From contig CAYRUH010000009.1 of assembly GCA_964427415.1 (NCBI GenBank), forward strand, positions 39,480 to 103,479: a stretch of 64,000 nucleotides of DNA. Direction: 5' to 3'. Every line of letters begins with the position of its first letter. Position 1 is the first letter of the stretch. This document shows positions 44,714-55,224 of the stretch, one piece after another. Under the pieces are notes generated by a model, which saw only the letters and a list, made by a program, of their open reading frames with translations, was not told where the DNA came from and made no database searches. Source of the stretch: Lentisalinibacter sp964427415. Lineage in GTDB: Bacteria; Pseudomonadota; Gammaproteobacteria; Steroidobacterales; Woeseiaceae. Made by a program: the position numbers and the translations under genes.

Positions 44714-47479
44714 TCAGCCGGTGTTTTGCAGGCCCTGGGCGATACCGTTCACGCTGGCCAGCAGCGCGGCGAACAGTTCGTCGTCTTCCCGCTCCTTCGC
44801 GCGCCAGCGGGCCAGCAGGTCCACCTGCAGCAGGCTCATTGGGTCCACGTACGGATTGCGCAGCATGATGGCACGCTGCATGGTCTTGTCCTTCTCCAGC
44901 AGGTTCGCGTTGCCGGTGAGTTTGAGCACCATGTCCCGGGTCAGCTCGAATTCCTCGCGGATCACGGGGAAAAACTTCTCGTGCAGGGTGCCGGCGAGTT
45001 CCGAGTAGCGCGAGGCGATGGTCATGTCGGACTTGGCCAGCACCATCTCCACGTCGGATAGCAGGGACTGCAGATAGAACCAGTCCCGGGTCATGGCGGT
45101 GAATGCCTCTTCTCCGTGCATCTCGAGAGCCGTGCGCAGCCCGCTGCCGAAGCCGAACCAGCCCGGCAGGATGTGCCGGCTCTGGGTCCAGGCGAACACC
45201 CAGGGGATGGCCCGCAGGTCCTGGATACCCCGCTGCTTGCGCCGGGACGAGGGCCGCGAACCGATGCGCATGCGTTCGATGACGTCGATGGGCGTGGCGC
45301 AGCGGAAATAGTCGAAAAAGCCCGGCCGGTCGTAGACGAGTCCCCGGTAAACCTTGCGGCTCTCGGCGGCGACGGTGTCCATCATCTGCCGCCACTCGTC
45401 CGGTTCCGGCGTGGTGCGCTCCGGGTTGGCGGTGGCGACGGAGACCGAGGCCATGAGCTGCTCCAGCGTGCGCAGCGCGATGCCCCGCAGGCCGTATTTC
45501 TCGTTGATGATCTCGCCCTGCTCGGTGACCCGCAGGCGGCCCCGCAGGGTGTCCGCCGGCGCGCCGAGCACTGCGGCGTGGGTCTTGCCGCCGCCCCGGC
45601 TGGTGGTGCCGCCGCGGCCGTGGAAAAGCGTGATGTCGAGGTCCTCGCTGTCGAGTTCGCGCACGAGATCCGCCTGGGCCTCGTACAGCGCCCAGCGTGC
45701 AGAGGCGAGCCCGGAGTCCTTGTTGCTGTCCGAATAGCCCACCATGATCATCTGCTCGTCGTTGCGGTGGGCGAGGTGCTTGCGGTAGACGGCGTCGCCC
45801 AGCAGCTCCTGCATGATGCGTGTGCCGTTCCTGAGATCGTCGACGGTCTCGAACAGGGGCGCGATGTCGAGCGGCACCTTGCCGCCCTTCGACGCCAGAT
45901 CGCCCCAGCGTGCCAGCAGCAGCACGGTGAGCACGTCGTCGGCGCCCTGGGTCATGCTGACGATGAACGGACCGATGGCCCGCCTGCCGTACTTGCGCCG
46001 GCAGAACGAGATGGCCTGGAAAACGGCCAGGGTCTTGCGGATGCGCGTGTCGGTGCTGTCGGCTTTCGGCAGTTCCCGGTCCTGCAGCGCCTCCCTGAGC
46101 CGCGTCGCCCGCGCCTCCGGCGTCCATTCCAGCCAGTCCTCGATACCGAGGCAGCGGCCCACCACTTCCCGGTGCACCAGCGCGTCCTGGCGCACGTCCA
46201 GGGTCAGCAGATGGAATCCGAAGGTGCGGATGCGGCGCAGCAGCCGGCGCACCGCGAACAGCCCGGCATGGCGGCCCCGGTTCGCGCGCAGGCTGGTCGC
46301 GATCAGGCGGATGTCCGCCTCGAACTCCTCGGCCGATTCGTAGGGGAAGGCACTGTCGTCGTAGGTGGACTGCAGGCGCTCCTGGACGAGGCGCAGGTAT
46401 ACCCGGTAGGGCATCTCCCGGTGGCGGGCGGGCACCGCATGCCAGGCGTGGGGGAAGTGGCCCCGGTAGACTTCGATGCGCTCCAGGATGGCGGGCGCCA
46501 CGCCCACGCGGGATACCGTCTGGCTGAGTTTGCCGGACAGCCGGCCGCACTCCCGGTAGTAGAGATCCAGGATCAGGGAGCGCTGCCGGGTCAGCGTCTC
46601 GCGGATGGTCTTCGCGCCGACGTTGGGATTGCCGTCCATGTCGCCGCCGACCCAGGAAGCGAAGGAGATCAGGTCCGGTATCTCGATGTTGTCGAGGGTC
46701 TCCTGACCGTAGACGGCGCCGATGGCGTCCTCGAGGCTCTCGTAGAACGGCGGCAGCACGCGATAGAGCACGTCGGTGAGGAAGAACAGCACGTGCTCGA
46801 GCTCGTCGGCGACGGTCATGCTCTCGGAGGGGTGCTCCTCGGTCTGCCAGATGGCGGTGACCTCGGCGCGTATGGAGGCGAGCGCCGTGCGCTCCTCCTG
46901 GGGTGTCAGTGTGGGGTTCAGCATGTCCACCAGATGGCGGACGATATTCTGCTCCTTGCGCAGTATGGTGCGCCGGGTGGGCTCGGTGGGGTGCGCGGTG
47001 AACACCGGCTGGATGCGCAGGCGATGCAGCAGCGTGTCGAGGTCGGCGTTGCTGATGCCGGCCTCGTGCAGGTCGCGCAGGGCATACTCCAGGCCGCCGG
47101 GCTGGAAGCTGTCCTCGTCGCGCAGATAATCCCGCCGGCGCCGGATGCGGTGTACCTTCTCCGCGGTGTTCACCAGCTCGAAATAGGTGGAGAAGGCGCG
47201 GATCACGTCCCGGGCGGTATCCGGCGGCAACGCCTGCACCAGGTCGGTGAGCGCCGCGGCGGCTTCCCGGCCGCCCTCCCGGCGGCGGATGGAGATGCGC
47301 CGGGCGTTCTCCACCAGCTCGTACAGCGACTCGCCGCCCTGCTCGCGCAGCAGTGCGCCGATCAGCCGGCCGAGAGTACGCACGTCGTCGCGCAGCGCCC
47401 GGTCCTTGCTGGCGAAGACGATCTCGCTGCGGCGCAGCCCCCCGTTGGCGCCATTGCCGCTTTCTGCTGGCTCGTTCAC
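44714..47479 (-). CDS. ppc: Phosphoenolpyruvate carboxylase
   Basis: Anaplerotic enzyme making oxaloacetate from PEP and bicarbonate. 921 aa, full length. Catalytic His region VFTAHPTEPTRRT, GYSDSNKDSG, FHGRGGTTSRGGG and the conserved C-terminal QNTG are present. Starts at GTG 47479, 7 bp after the yajQ stop. Its 3' end is 10 bp from the REP array. Confidence 0.97.
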   Translation of the reverse strand: MNEPAESGNGANGGLRRSEIVFASKDRALRDDVRTLGRLIGALLREQGGESLYELVENARRISIRRREGGREAAAALTDLVQALPPDTARDVIRAFSTYFELVNTAEKVHRIRRRRDYLRDEDSFQPGGLEYALRDLHEAGISNADLDTLLHRLRIQPVFTAHPTEPTRRTILRKEQNIVRHLVDMLNPTLTPQEERTALASIRAEVTAIWQTEEHPSESMTVADELEHVLFFLTDVLYRVLPPFYESLEDAIGAVYGQETLDNIEIPDLISFASWVGGDMDGNPNVGAKTIRETLTRQRSLILDLYYRECGRLSGKLSQTVSRVGVAPAILERIEVYRGHFPHAWHAVPARHREMPYRVYLRLVQERLQSTYDDSAFPYESAEEFEADIRLIATSLRANRGRHAGLFAVRRLLRRIRTFGFHLLTLDVRQDALVHREVVGRCLGIEDWLEWTPEARATRLREALQDRELPKADSTDTRIRKTLAVFQAISFCRRKYGRRAIGPFIVSMTQGADDVLTVLLLARWGDLASKGGKVPLDIAPLFETVDDLRNGTRIMQELLGDAVYRKHLAHRNDEQMIMVGYSDSNKDSGLASARWALYEAQADLVRELDSEDLDITLFHGRGGTTSRGGGKTHAAVLGAPADTLRGRLRVTEQGEIINEKYGLRGIALRTLEQLMASVSVATANPERTTPEPDEWRQMMDTVAAESRKVYRGLVYDRPGFFDYFRCATPIDVIERMRIGSRPSSRRKQRGIQDLRAIPWVFAWTQSRHILPGWFGFGSGLRTALEMHGEEAFTAMTRDWFYLQSLLSDVEMVLAKSDMTIASRYSELAGTLHEKFFPVIREEFELTRDMVLKLTGNANLLEKDKTMQRAIMLRNPYVDPMSLLQVDLLARWRAKEREDDELFAALLASVNGIAQGLQNTG

Positions 47480-47486
47480 CGGTGGC

Positions 47487-47969
47487 TCAGTCGCGGAAGT
47501 TCTCGTACTGGAGCGGCAGGTCGATGTCGGCGTCCTTCAGGAGCGCGATCGCGGCCTGCAGGTCGTCTCTCTTCTTGCCGTTGATGCGGACCTTGTCGCC
47601 CTGGATGGAGGCCTGTACTTTCATCTTCGAGTCCTTGACGAGCCGGACGATCTTCTTCGCCAGTGTGGAGTCGATGCCCTGGCGCAGGATCACGGTCTGG
47701 CGCGCCTCGCTGCCGCTCTCCTCGACCTCGCCCGTCTCCAGGCAGGCGACGTCGATGCCACGCTTGGCGAGCTTCTGGCGCAGTATGTCCATCATCTGCT
47801 GCAGCTGGAATTCCACCTGCGCGCGCAGATGGATCGCGGAGTCCTCCTGCTCGAACTTCGCACCGCTGCCCTTGAAGTCGAAGCGGTTGGTGACCTCCCG
47901 GTTGGCCTGGTCCACCGCGTTGGTGACCTCGTGCAGGTCCACTTCGGAGACGACGTCGAACGATGGCAT
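47487..47969 (-). CDS. yajQ: YajQ family nucleotide-binding protein
   Basis: 160 aa, usual family length. Begins MPSFDVVSEVDLHEV, then NEVTNRFDFKGS-like sequence (NREVTNRFDFKGSGAKF) and the C-terminal GDKVRINGKKRDDLQAAIALL. Some YajQ proteins bind cyclic di-GMP and act with transcription factors; whether this one does cannot be told from sequence. Confidence 0.96.
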   Translation of the reverse strand: MPSFDVVSEVDLHEVTNAVDQANREVTNRFDFKGSGAKFEQEDSAIHLRAQVEFQLQQMMDILRQKLAKRGIDVACLETGEVEESGSEARQTVILRQGIDSTLAKKIVRLVKDSKMKVQASIQGDKVRINGKKRDDLQAAIALLKDADIDLPLQYENFRD

Positions 47970-47979
47970 GGGCTCCTCC

Positions 47980-49245
47980 TCAGGCTGCGTCTTCGGCTGC
48001 CGGCACGGGCTCGGCCAGCAGGTCCTCGATGAAGCCGGTCATCTCCCGGGTCAGCTGCTCGTAATGCTCGCCCGTGCCCGGCCCCTGGAATCCGGTATGG
48101 ATCTGGCGCACGCGTCCGCCCCGGCCGATGAAGATGGTAGTGGGGAAGGCGAGCACGTGATTCAGCGACGGCAGGGTCCTCGCGGCCTCCGTCTTTTCCG
48201 AGATGCCCGCGATCAGCGTCGGGTACTCGATGCCGAACTTGTGCCGGAATTTCTCCACCTGCGCGGCGGCCGCATCGAAGTCCTCCAGGTGCTCGTACAT
48301 GAGCGCGACCACCTCCAGGCCCTGGCCGCGCAGCCGCTGGTAGAGCGGCGCCATGAATGCGGCCTCGTCGTGGCAGTTCGGGCACCAGCTTCCCGCCAGC
48401 GTCACCACCACCACCTTGCCGCGGAAGCGCTCGTCGTCCAGAGAGACCGGCTCGCCGTCGGTATCGGGGAAAGTGAATGTGAAGCGCTCGTAGCCCGGCC
48501 TCAGGAAGGTGAGCCGCCTTGCGTCCGCCAGCGAGACCCGCGGGTTGCGGACGGCCGTCCAGGTTTCCTGCCATTCGGTGCCGGACCAGAAGCGGCCGGT
48601 CAGTCGGCCGCCTTCTTCCACGGCCTTGAACAGGAAGGCATGGGCGCCGTCGAATTTGGACAGCATCACCTCGCGCCCGCGCACCGTGCCCTCCAGGTAG
48701 CGGTAGTCGCCGGTCTCGGTGAGGAAGGTGCCGAACAGCCGGTTGCCCCGCTGGGCGAACTCGCCAACGGCCGGGTACTGATTGCCGTCCGGTTCGGTGA
48801 AGCTCACCTCCCAGCGCCCGGAGACGTCCACTTCCGCCGTGGCATGGGGCTGCGCCGGTGCCGCCGTGCCCGGCACGGCGGCGAACGGGATGCGCTGTTC
48901 CCTGCCGTAGCGTTTCACCAGGGTGAGCGTGCCGGTGAGCCCGCCGTCCGACCACTCCGCCTCGATGCGATTGTTGTACGCGGGGAACGTCAGAGTGACC
49001 CGGCCGTCGGCGACGACGACTTCGGGCACCCGCACCCGCTCCTGGCCGTTGATCAGTGTGGCGCGGTGGCCGTTGCCCTCGCGGCCCAGTTCCAGGCCGA
49101 AGGGCGCCCGGCCGCCGGGCAGCTCGAGCCAGGCACGCCAGGCACCAAGCGGCGGCTCGGACGGTGCGTCCACCCGTTGCTCGCCGCAGCCCGCCACCAG
49201 TGCGAGGGCCAGTGCCGCCAGCAGCGCTTTCCCGATCCCCGGCAT
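47980..49245 (-). CDS. TlpA/thioredoxin-like lipoprotein with long N-terminal extension
   Basis: 421 aa from ATG 49245. Signal peptide with lipobox LVAGC. About 250 residues of beta-rich sequence follow, including PDGNQYPAVGEFAQRGNRLFGTFLTETGDYRYLEG. The C-terminal thioredoxin fold (about residues 275-410) has the redox motif SWCPNCHDEA and the cis-Pro region FPTTIFIG. Likely a membrane-tethered periplasmic thiol reductase or oxidoreductase. Substrate unknown. Ten bp before yajQ and 44 bp after the ABC exporter gene. Confidence 0.85.
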   Translation of the reverse strand: MPGIGKALLAALALALVAGCGEQRVDAPSEPPLGAWRAWLELPGGRAPFGLELGREGNGHRATLINGQERVRVPEVVVADGRVTLTFPAYNNRIEAEWSDGGLTGTLTLVKRYGREQRIPFAAVPGTAAPAQPHATAEVDVSGRWEVSFTEPDGNQYPAVGEFAQRGNRLFGTFLTETGDYRYLEGTVRGREVMLSKFDGAHAFLFKAVEEGGRLTGRFWSGTEWQETWTAVRNPRVSLADARRLTFLRPGYERFTFTFPDTDGEPVSLDDERFRGKVVVVTLAGSWCPNCHDEAAFMAPLYQRLRGQGLEVVALMYEHLEDFDAAAAQVEKFRHKFGIEYPTLIAGISEKTEAARTLPSLNHVLAFPTTIFIGRGGRVRQIHTGFQGPGTGEHYEQLTREMTGFIEDLLAEPVPAAEDAA

Positions 49246-49289
49246 GTGTTCGGCTCCGTGCAACGATGTTCTCTCCGGCCGGCGACGGC

Positions 49290-51104
<1,815 letters not shown>

Positions 51105-51128
51105 GCGTGTGCGGACGAGCCGGTCGGC

Positions 51129-51464
51129 TCAGTCGCTGCCGGCGCTCTCCAGGGCGCGCAGGTGCTTGCGGGCGAGATCGATGAAGCGCGGTGTCAGGCC
51201 CGCGTCCTCGTAGATGGGGTCGCCCTGTTCGTCCTCGCGGATGACACGCTCGCCGGGCTCATAGGGCATGGCGGCCTCCAGTTCGTCGAGGGCGGTGCCC
51301 AGCAGGTCGGTGACGATCTGCTCCAGCGTGGGACCGCCGAACAGCTCCTCCAGGGCATGCAGCCGGGCCGCGTCCTCCAGCGGCAGACGGACCGCATACT
51401 CCTGCTCGGTCTTGGTGACACGGGGCGTCTTCTGCCAGGTTTCCAGCAGCTGCTTGAAGCTCAT
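51129..51464 (-). CDS. Conserved hypothetical protein (111 aa)
   Basis: Starts MSFKQLLETWQKTPR at ATG 51464. The segment YAVRLPLEDAARLHALEELF ... EQIVTDLLGTALDEL looks like a ribbon-helix-helix-type strand-helix-helix, and it is followed by a conserved-looking acidic tail (GDPIYEDAGLTPRFIDLARKHL). I recall similar pseudomonad proteins carried under doubtful pilus-related names. No function is assigned. It lies 25 bp upstream of the ABC exporter, so they may share a transcript. Confidence 0.75.
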   Translation of the reverse strand: MSFKQLLETWQKTPRVTKTEQEYAVRLPLEDAARLHALEELFGGPTLEQIVTDLLGTALDELEAAMPYEPGERVIREDEQGDPIYEDAGLTPRFIDLARKHLRALESAGSD

Positions 51465-51612
51465 GGGCGGACTCCTGAAGGGGCCCCCACCAGGGTGGCC
51501 CGACAAGGCTGGCCGGGTGGCGGCCGGGCAGCGGCGCTGCGCCGCCGCGGACTCGCCGGGACGATAGCAGAAACCCGATCGGGGCCCAAATCCCCCGTGC
51601 GGGGAGATGCTG

Positions 51613-51634
51613 CGCTGCGGCAGCTGCCGCAGCG
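51613..51634. repeat. 22-bp perfect palindrome in a divergent promoter region
   Basis: A loopless palindrome centred on CGGCAGCTGCCG in the 294-bp gap between the divergent 111-aa gene and the SLC13-type transporter. It could be an operator or a hairpin; nothing else in this gap looks coding. Confidence 0.6.
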
Positions 51635-51758
51635 GGGGTGATCCTTCCGGCCGGGCGGATGTGAGAAACTCCCCGGTCCGGCCGCGGGAGCGGTCCCGTA
51701 TACTCGGCAATCCCCCGGCGGGGGTGACCGCATTGCTGGCTGACGTTGCGAGGACGGT

Positions 51759-53582
51759 TTGGAAACACTCACGCCCGATGCCCACGGCATAGCGGTCCTC
51801 GTACTGACCGTGATCGCGCTGATCCTGTTCACGCGCGACAATATCCCGCTCGAGAGTTCGAGCCTGGGCATCCTGGTCGCGCTCATCCTGCTGTTCCAGA
51901 TCTTCCCTTATACGCCCGACGGCGAACGCCTGCTGGGCCCGGCGGATTTTTTCGGTGCCTTCGGCAACGAGGCGCTGGTGGCAGTGTGCGCCCTCATGAT
52001 CGTGGGCAAGGGGCTGGAGACCACCGGCGCGCTGCAACCGCTGGCGAGCGCGATCGCCGCCGCCTGGAAGGCCCGGCCGATGGTCGCGCTGCTGCTGACC
52101 CTCGTCGCCGGCGCGGTGCTGAGCGCCTTTCTGAACAACACGCCCATCGTCGTGCTGCTGCTGCCCATCCTGGTGGCGGCCTCGCTGCGCTCGAAGGTGC
52201 CGGTGTCCGGGGTGCTGATGCCGATGGGTTTCGCCACCATCCTCGGCGGCATGTCCACGACCATCGGCACCTCGACCAATCTGCTGGTGGTCGGTATCGC
52301 GGCGGATCTGGGCCAGGCCCGGCTGGACATGTTCGACTTCGCCCTGCCTGTGGCCATCGTCGGCGCCGTCGGCATCCTGTTCCTGTGGCTCGCGGGCCCG
52401 CGGCTGGTGCCGGAGCGCGTGCCGCCCCTGGAGGATACCTCGCCGCGGGTCTTCAGCGCCCAGCTGCACGTCGATGAGGACAGTTTTGCGGCCGGCAAGA
52501 CCCTGTCGGAGGTGCTGGCGCGCACCGGCGGACGCATGCGGGTGGACCGTATCCGGCGCAGCGAATCCCTGTTCGTCGCCAAGTTGCCCTCGGTGAAACT
52601 GCAGCCGGGCGACCGCCTGTTCGTGAAGGACACGCCGGACAATCTGAAGGAATACGAACGGGAGCTGGGCACGACCCTGCACGGGATGGGCGGCAAGGAG
52701 CAGACGGGGGAGGGCTCGACGGGGCAGCAGCTGGCCGAGGTCGTGGTCACCCGCGGCTCGCCGCTGCATCATCGCACGCTGGCGGATTCGCGCTTCGCCC
52801 AGTCCAGCGGTCTGCTGCCGCTGGCATTGCATCGGGCGCGTATGCCGGCCTCCCGGCTGACCTCAGATATCGGCTCCGTGGCTCTGCGCGCCGGCGACGT
52901 GCTGCTGGTGCAGGGCTCCCGCAAAGCCATCGAGACGCTGAAGGCGAGCGGCAGCATGCTGGTGCTGGATGGCACCACTTCGCTGCCGCATACCCATCGC
53001 GCCAAGCGGGCGCTGGCCATCATGGCCTTCGTGGTGCTGACCGCTGCGTTCGGGTTGCTGCCCATCTCGGTGAGCGCGCTCGCCGGCGTCGGCCTGATGC
53101 TGATCTCGAATTGCCTCACCTGGCGCGATACCAGCGACGCGCTGAGCCGCCCGGTGATCCTGATCATCGTAGCCAGCCTCGGACTCGGCGGCGCGCTGAT
53201 GCAGACCGGCATGGCCTATTACCTGGCCCACGAGTTCGTGGACATCACCGATGCCCTGCCGATACCGATCATCCTGAGCGCATTCATGCTGATCATGACC
53301 GTGCTGACGAATGTGGTCAGCAACAACGCTGCGGCGGTGATCGGCACCCCCATCGCCATCAGCATCGCCCAGCAGCTGAACGCGGACCCGCTGCCCTTCG
53401 TGCTGGCGGTACTGTTCGGCGCCAACATGAGCTATGCGACGCCGATCGGCTACCAGACCAACCTGCTGATCCTGAGCGCCGGCGGCTACAAGTTCTCGGA
53501 TTTCCTGCGGGTGGGCATCCCGCTGACGCTGCTCATGTGGCTCGGCTTCTCGCTGGTGCTGCCGCTGCTGTACGACCTGTGA
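51759..53582 (+). CDS. SLC13/DASS-type anion permease with RCK_C (TrkA-C) domains
   Basis: 607 aa inner-membrane transporter. Helices occupy about residues 10-215 and 410-605. Two family-type re-entrant motifs, FLNNTPIVVLLLPI with STTIGTSTNLL, and TNVVSNNAAAVIGTP with YATPIGYQTNLLI, frame two soluble RCK_C domains (about 225-395). Members carry sulfate, dicarboxylates or other anions; the ion is not predictable. The start is a TTG (51759) with GAGGA 4 bp upstream, as no ATG/GTG is in frame nearby. Confidence 0.9.
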   Translation: METLTPDAHGIAVLVLTVIALILFTRDNIPLESSSLGILVALILLFQIFPYTPDGERLLGPADFFGAFGNEALVAVCALMIVGKGLETTGALQPLASAIAAAWKARPMVALLLTLVAGAVLSAFLNNTPIVVLLLPILVAASLRSKVPVSGVLMPMGFATILGGMSTTIGTSTNLLVVGIAADLGQARLDMFDFALPVAIVGAVGILFLWLAGPRLVPERVPPLEDTSPRVFSAQLHVDEDSFAAGKTLSEVLARTGGRMRVDRIRRSESLFVAKLPSVKLQPGDRLFVKDTPDNLKEYERELGTTLHGMGGKEQTGEGSTGQQLAEVVVTRGSPLHHRTLADSRFAQSSGLLPLALHRARMPASRLTSDIGSVALRAGDVLLVQGSRKAIETLKASGSMLVLDGTTSLPHTHRAKRALAIMAFVVLTAAFGLLPISVSALAGVGLMLISNCLTWRDTSDALSRPVILIIVASLGLGGALMQTGMAYYLAHEFVDITDALPIPIILSAFMLIMTVLTNVVSNNAAAVIGTPIAISIAQQLNADPLPFVLAVLFGANMSYATPIGYQTNLLILSAGGYKFSDFLRVGIPLTLLMWLGFSLVLPLLYDL

Positions 53583-53605
53583 GGCCCGTGTGGAGCCGGT
53601 GGCGC

Positions 53606-53634
53606 TTGACCCTCCGCCGGGGGCCGTGGATACT
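53606..53634 (+). promoter_or_regulatory. Candidate sigma-70 promoter of the trp operon
   Basis: TTGACC (53606-53611, 5/6 match to the -35 box), a 17-bp spacer and GATACT (53629-53634, 4/6 match to the -10 box). The predicted transcript would begin only a few bases before the trpL ATG. Consensus match only. Confidence 0.45.
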
Positions 53635-53644
53635 CCTGACCGTC

Positions 53645-53710
53645 ATGAACGCTCCGAACGCACTCGGCATCTGGTGGTGGCGGCCTCTCCGGGAGAGGGT
53701 AGCCGGCTAG
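53645..53710 (+). CDS. trpL: trp operon leader peptide with Trp-Trp-Trp
   Basis: A 21-residue frame, ATG 53645 to TAG 53708-53710, with the sequence core LGIWWWRPLRERVAG. Three consecutive TGG codons (53672-53680) sit just before segment 1 of the attenuator. Its place between a promoter-like sequence and the T9 terminator in front of trpE identifies it as the sensing leader peptide. No Shine-Dalgarno sequence is visible upstream. Confidence 0.9.
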   Translation: MNAPNALGIWWWRPLRERVAG

Positions 53711-53745
53711 CGTTCACCAGACAGGACAACCGAAAACCCATCTCC
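53684..53745 (+). promoter_or_regulatory. Alternative attenuator pairings (segments 1, 2 and 3)
   Basis: Segment 1 cctctcc (53684-53690) pairs with segment 2 ggagagg (53692-53698). Segment 2 extended, ggagagggt (53692-53700), can instead pair with acccatctcc (53736-53745), the left half of the terminator stem, with one bulged base. A ribosome stalled on the Trp codons would cover segment 1 and favour the 2:3 antiterminator. Confidence 0.8.
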
Positions 53746-53773
53746 GCAGCACCGTGGGGATGGGTTTTTTTTT
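53733..53773 (+). terminator. trp attenuator (intrinsic terminator, 3:4 hairpin)
   Basis: A 13-bp stem, aaaacccatctcc (53733-53745) with ggggatgggtttt (53756-53768), one T-G wobble and a 10-nt loop. It ends in nine consecutive T (53765-53773). It lies 24 bp before the trpE ATG. Confidence 0.92.
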
Positions 53774-53797
53774 GACAAGGGAGAGACCGGGACACAC

Positions 53798-55222
53798 ATG
53801 CAGGGCCCCTTCGACATAACTGCCGACCTGGATACGCCGGTATCAGCCTGGCTGAAGCTGGCCGATCTCGGCCCGCGATTCCTGCTCGAGAGCGTCGAGG
53901 GGGGGGAGCGTCTGGCACGCTATTCCTTCCTCGGTTTCGGGCCGGGCCGCGAGGTGCGGCTGGATCCTGACGGTTTCCGGGTTGACGGCGAGTCGCGGCC
54001 GCTGCCGAGAGGCCGCGACGAACTCCTCGACGGGTTGCGCCAGGCGCTCGCCGGCGTGCCACGCCTCGCGCCGGAGGTCGAGGAACTGCCCTTCACGGGC
54101 GGACTGGTCGGCGTCTCCGGCTACGACCTGGTGCGCTGGTTCGAGCGGCTGCCGGACGGTCCGCCGGCCCAGGAGGGCATGCCGCTGGCCGCCTACTTGG
54201 CGCCGGAGTCCCTGCTGGTCTTCGATCATCTGACCCGCCGCGCGGCCCTGCTGCACGCCGGTTCGGAAGCCGAGCGCCGGGCACTGCGGGCGGAGGTGAT
54301 CGGCCGCCTGCGGGGTGCCGTGCCCCGGAATAACCAGGGCGGCCACGGTGTCCGGCATGCCGGGGGCGGCGGCAAGGGCGGCCGGCTGGCGGACGCCACC
54401 GCCAGCGTCTCGCCGGAGGACTACATGGCAGCGGTGGAGCAGGCCAGGGAGCACATCGCGGCGGGCGACATCTACCAGATCGTGCTCTCGGTGTGCTTCT
54501 CCGGCGCCACCACCGTCTCGCCCTTCGAGGCCTACCGGGCGCTCAGGCTCCTGAACCCTTCGCCCTATCTCTTCTTCGTGGATCTCGGCGACCTGCAGGT
54601 GGTCGGCTCCTCGCCGGAGGCGCTGGTGCGGCTGAACGGCCGGCAGGCCTCGCTCAGACCCATCGCCGGCACGCTGCCGCGGGGGGCCACAACGGCCGAG
54701 GACCGGGTCAACGAGCAGCGGCTGCTTGCCGATCCCAAGGAGATCGCCGAGCATGTGATGCTGGTGGATCTCGCCCGCAACGATCTGGGCCGGGTGGCCG
54801 AGGCGGGCAGCGTGCACGTGGACCCCTACCTCTCCATCGAGCGTTACAGCCACGTCATGCACATCGTGAGCGGCGTGCAGGGCACGCTGGCCGAGGGCCG
54901 GGATGCATTCGACCTGTTCGCTGCCGCATTTCCGGCGGGCACGCTGGTGGGCGCGCCGAAGGTCCGGGCCATGGAGATCATCGACACCATGGAGCCGGTG
55001 GGCCGCGGGCTGTACGCGGGCACGGTGGGCTATTTCGGCCACGGCGGCGACATGGACCAGGCGATCACGATCCGCACCATGGTTTTCCACGACGGTGAAT
55101 ACCGTTTCCAGGCGGGCGCGGGCCTCGTGGCCGACAGCGTGCCGGCCCGGGAATACGAGGAGGTGATGGCGAAGAGCGCCATCCTCCGCCGGGCGCTGGA
55201 GATGGCGAAGGAGGGGCTCTGA
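53798..55222 (+). CDS. trpE: Anthranilate synthase component I
   Basis: 474 aa chorismate-using subunit. Conserved C-terminal domain: GDIYQIVLSVCFSG, SSPEALVRL, RPIAGTLPRG, LVDLARNDLGRVAEAGSV, AAFPAGTLVGAPKVRAMEIID and GLYAGTVGYFG. An N-terminal LLES-type motif (FLLESVEGGERLARYSFLG) for tryptophan feedback binding is present, so the enzyme is probably allosterically inhibited as well as transcriptionally attenuated. First structural gene of the operon. Confidence 0.97.
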   Translation: MQGPFDITADLDTPVSAWLKLADLGPRFLLESVEGGERLARYSFLGFGPGREVRLDPDGFRVDGESRPLPRGRDELLDGLRQALAGVPRLAPEVEELPFTGGLVGVSGYDLVRWFERLPDGPPAQEGMPLAAYLAPESLLVFDHLTRRAALLHAGSEAERRALRAEVIGRLRGAVPRNNQGGHGVRHAGGGGKGGRLADATASVSPEDYMAAVEQAREHIAAGDIYQIVLSVCFSGATTVSPFEAYRALRLLNPSPYLFFVDLGDLQVVGSSPEALVRLNGRQASLRPIAGTLPRGATTAEDRVNEQRLLADPKEIAEHVMLVDLARNDLGRVAEAGSVHVDPYLSIERYSHVMHIVSGVQGTLAEGRDAFDLFAAAFPAGTLVGAPKVRAMEIIDTMEPVGRGLYAGTVGYFGHGGDMDQAITIRTMVFHDGEYRFQAGAGLVADSVPAREYEEVMAKSAILRRALEMAKEGL

Positions 55223-55224
55223 TC

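Noticed and set aside
45116..47584. 822-codon plus-strand frame opposite ppc
   Set aside because: Shadow of the full-length PEP carboxylase gene.
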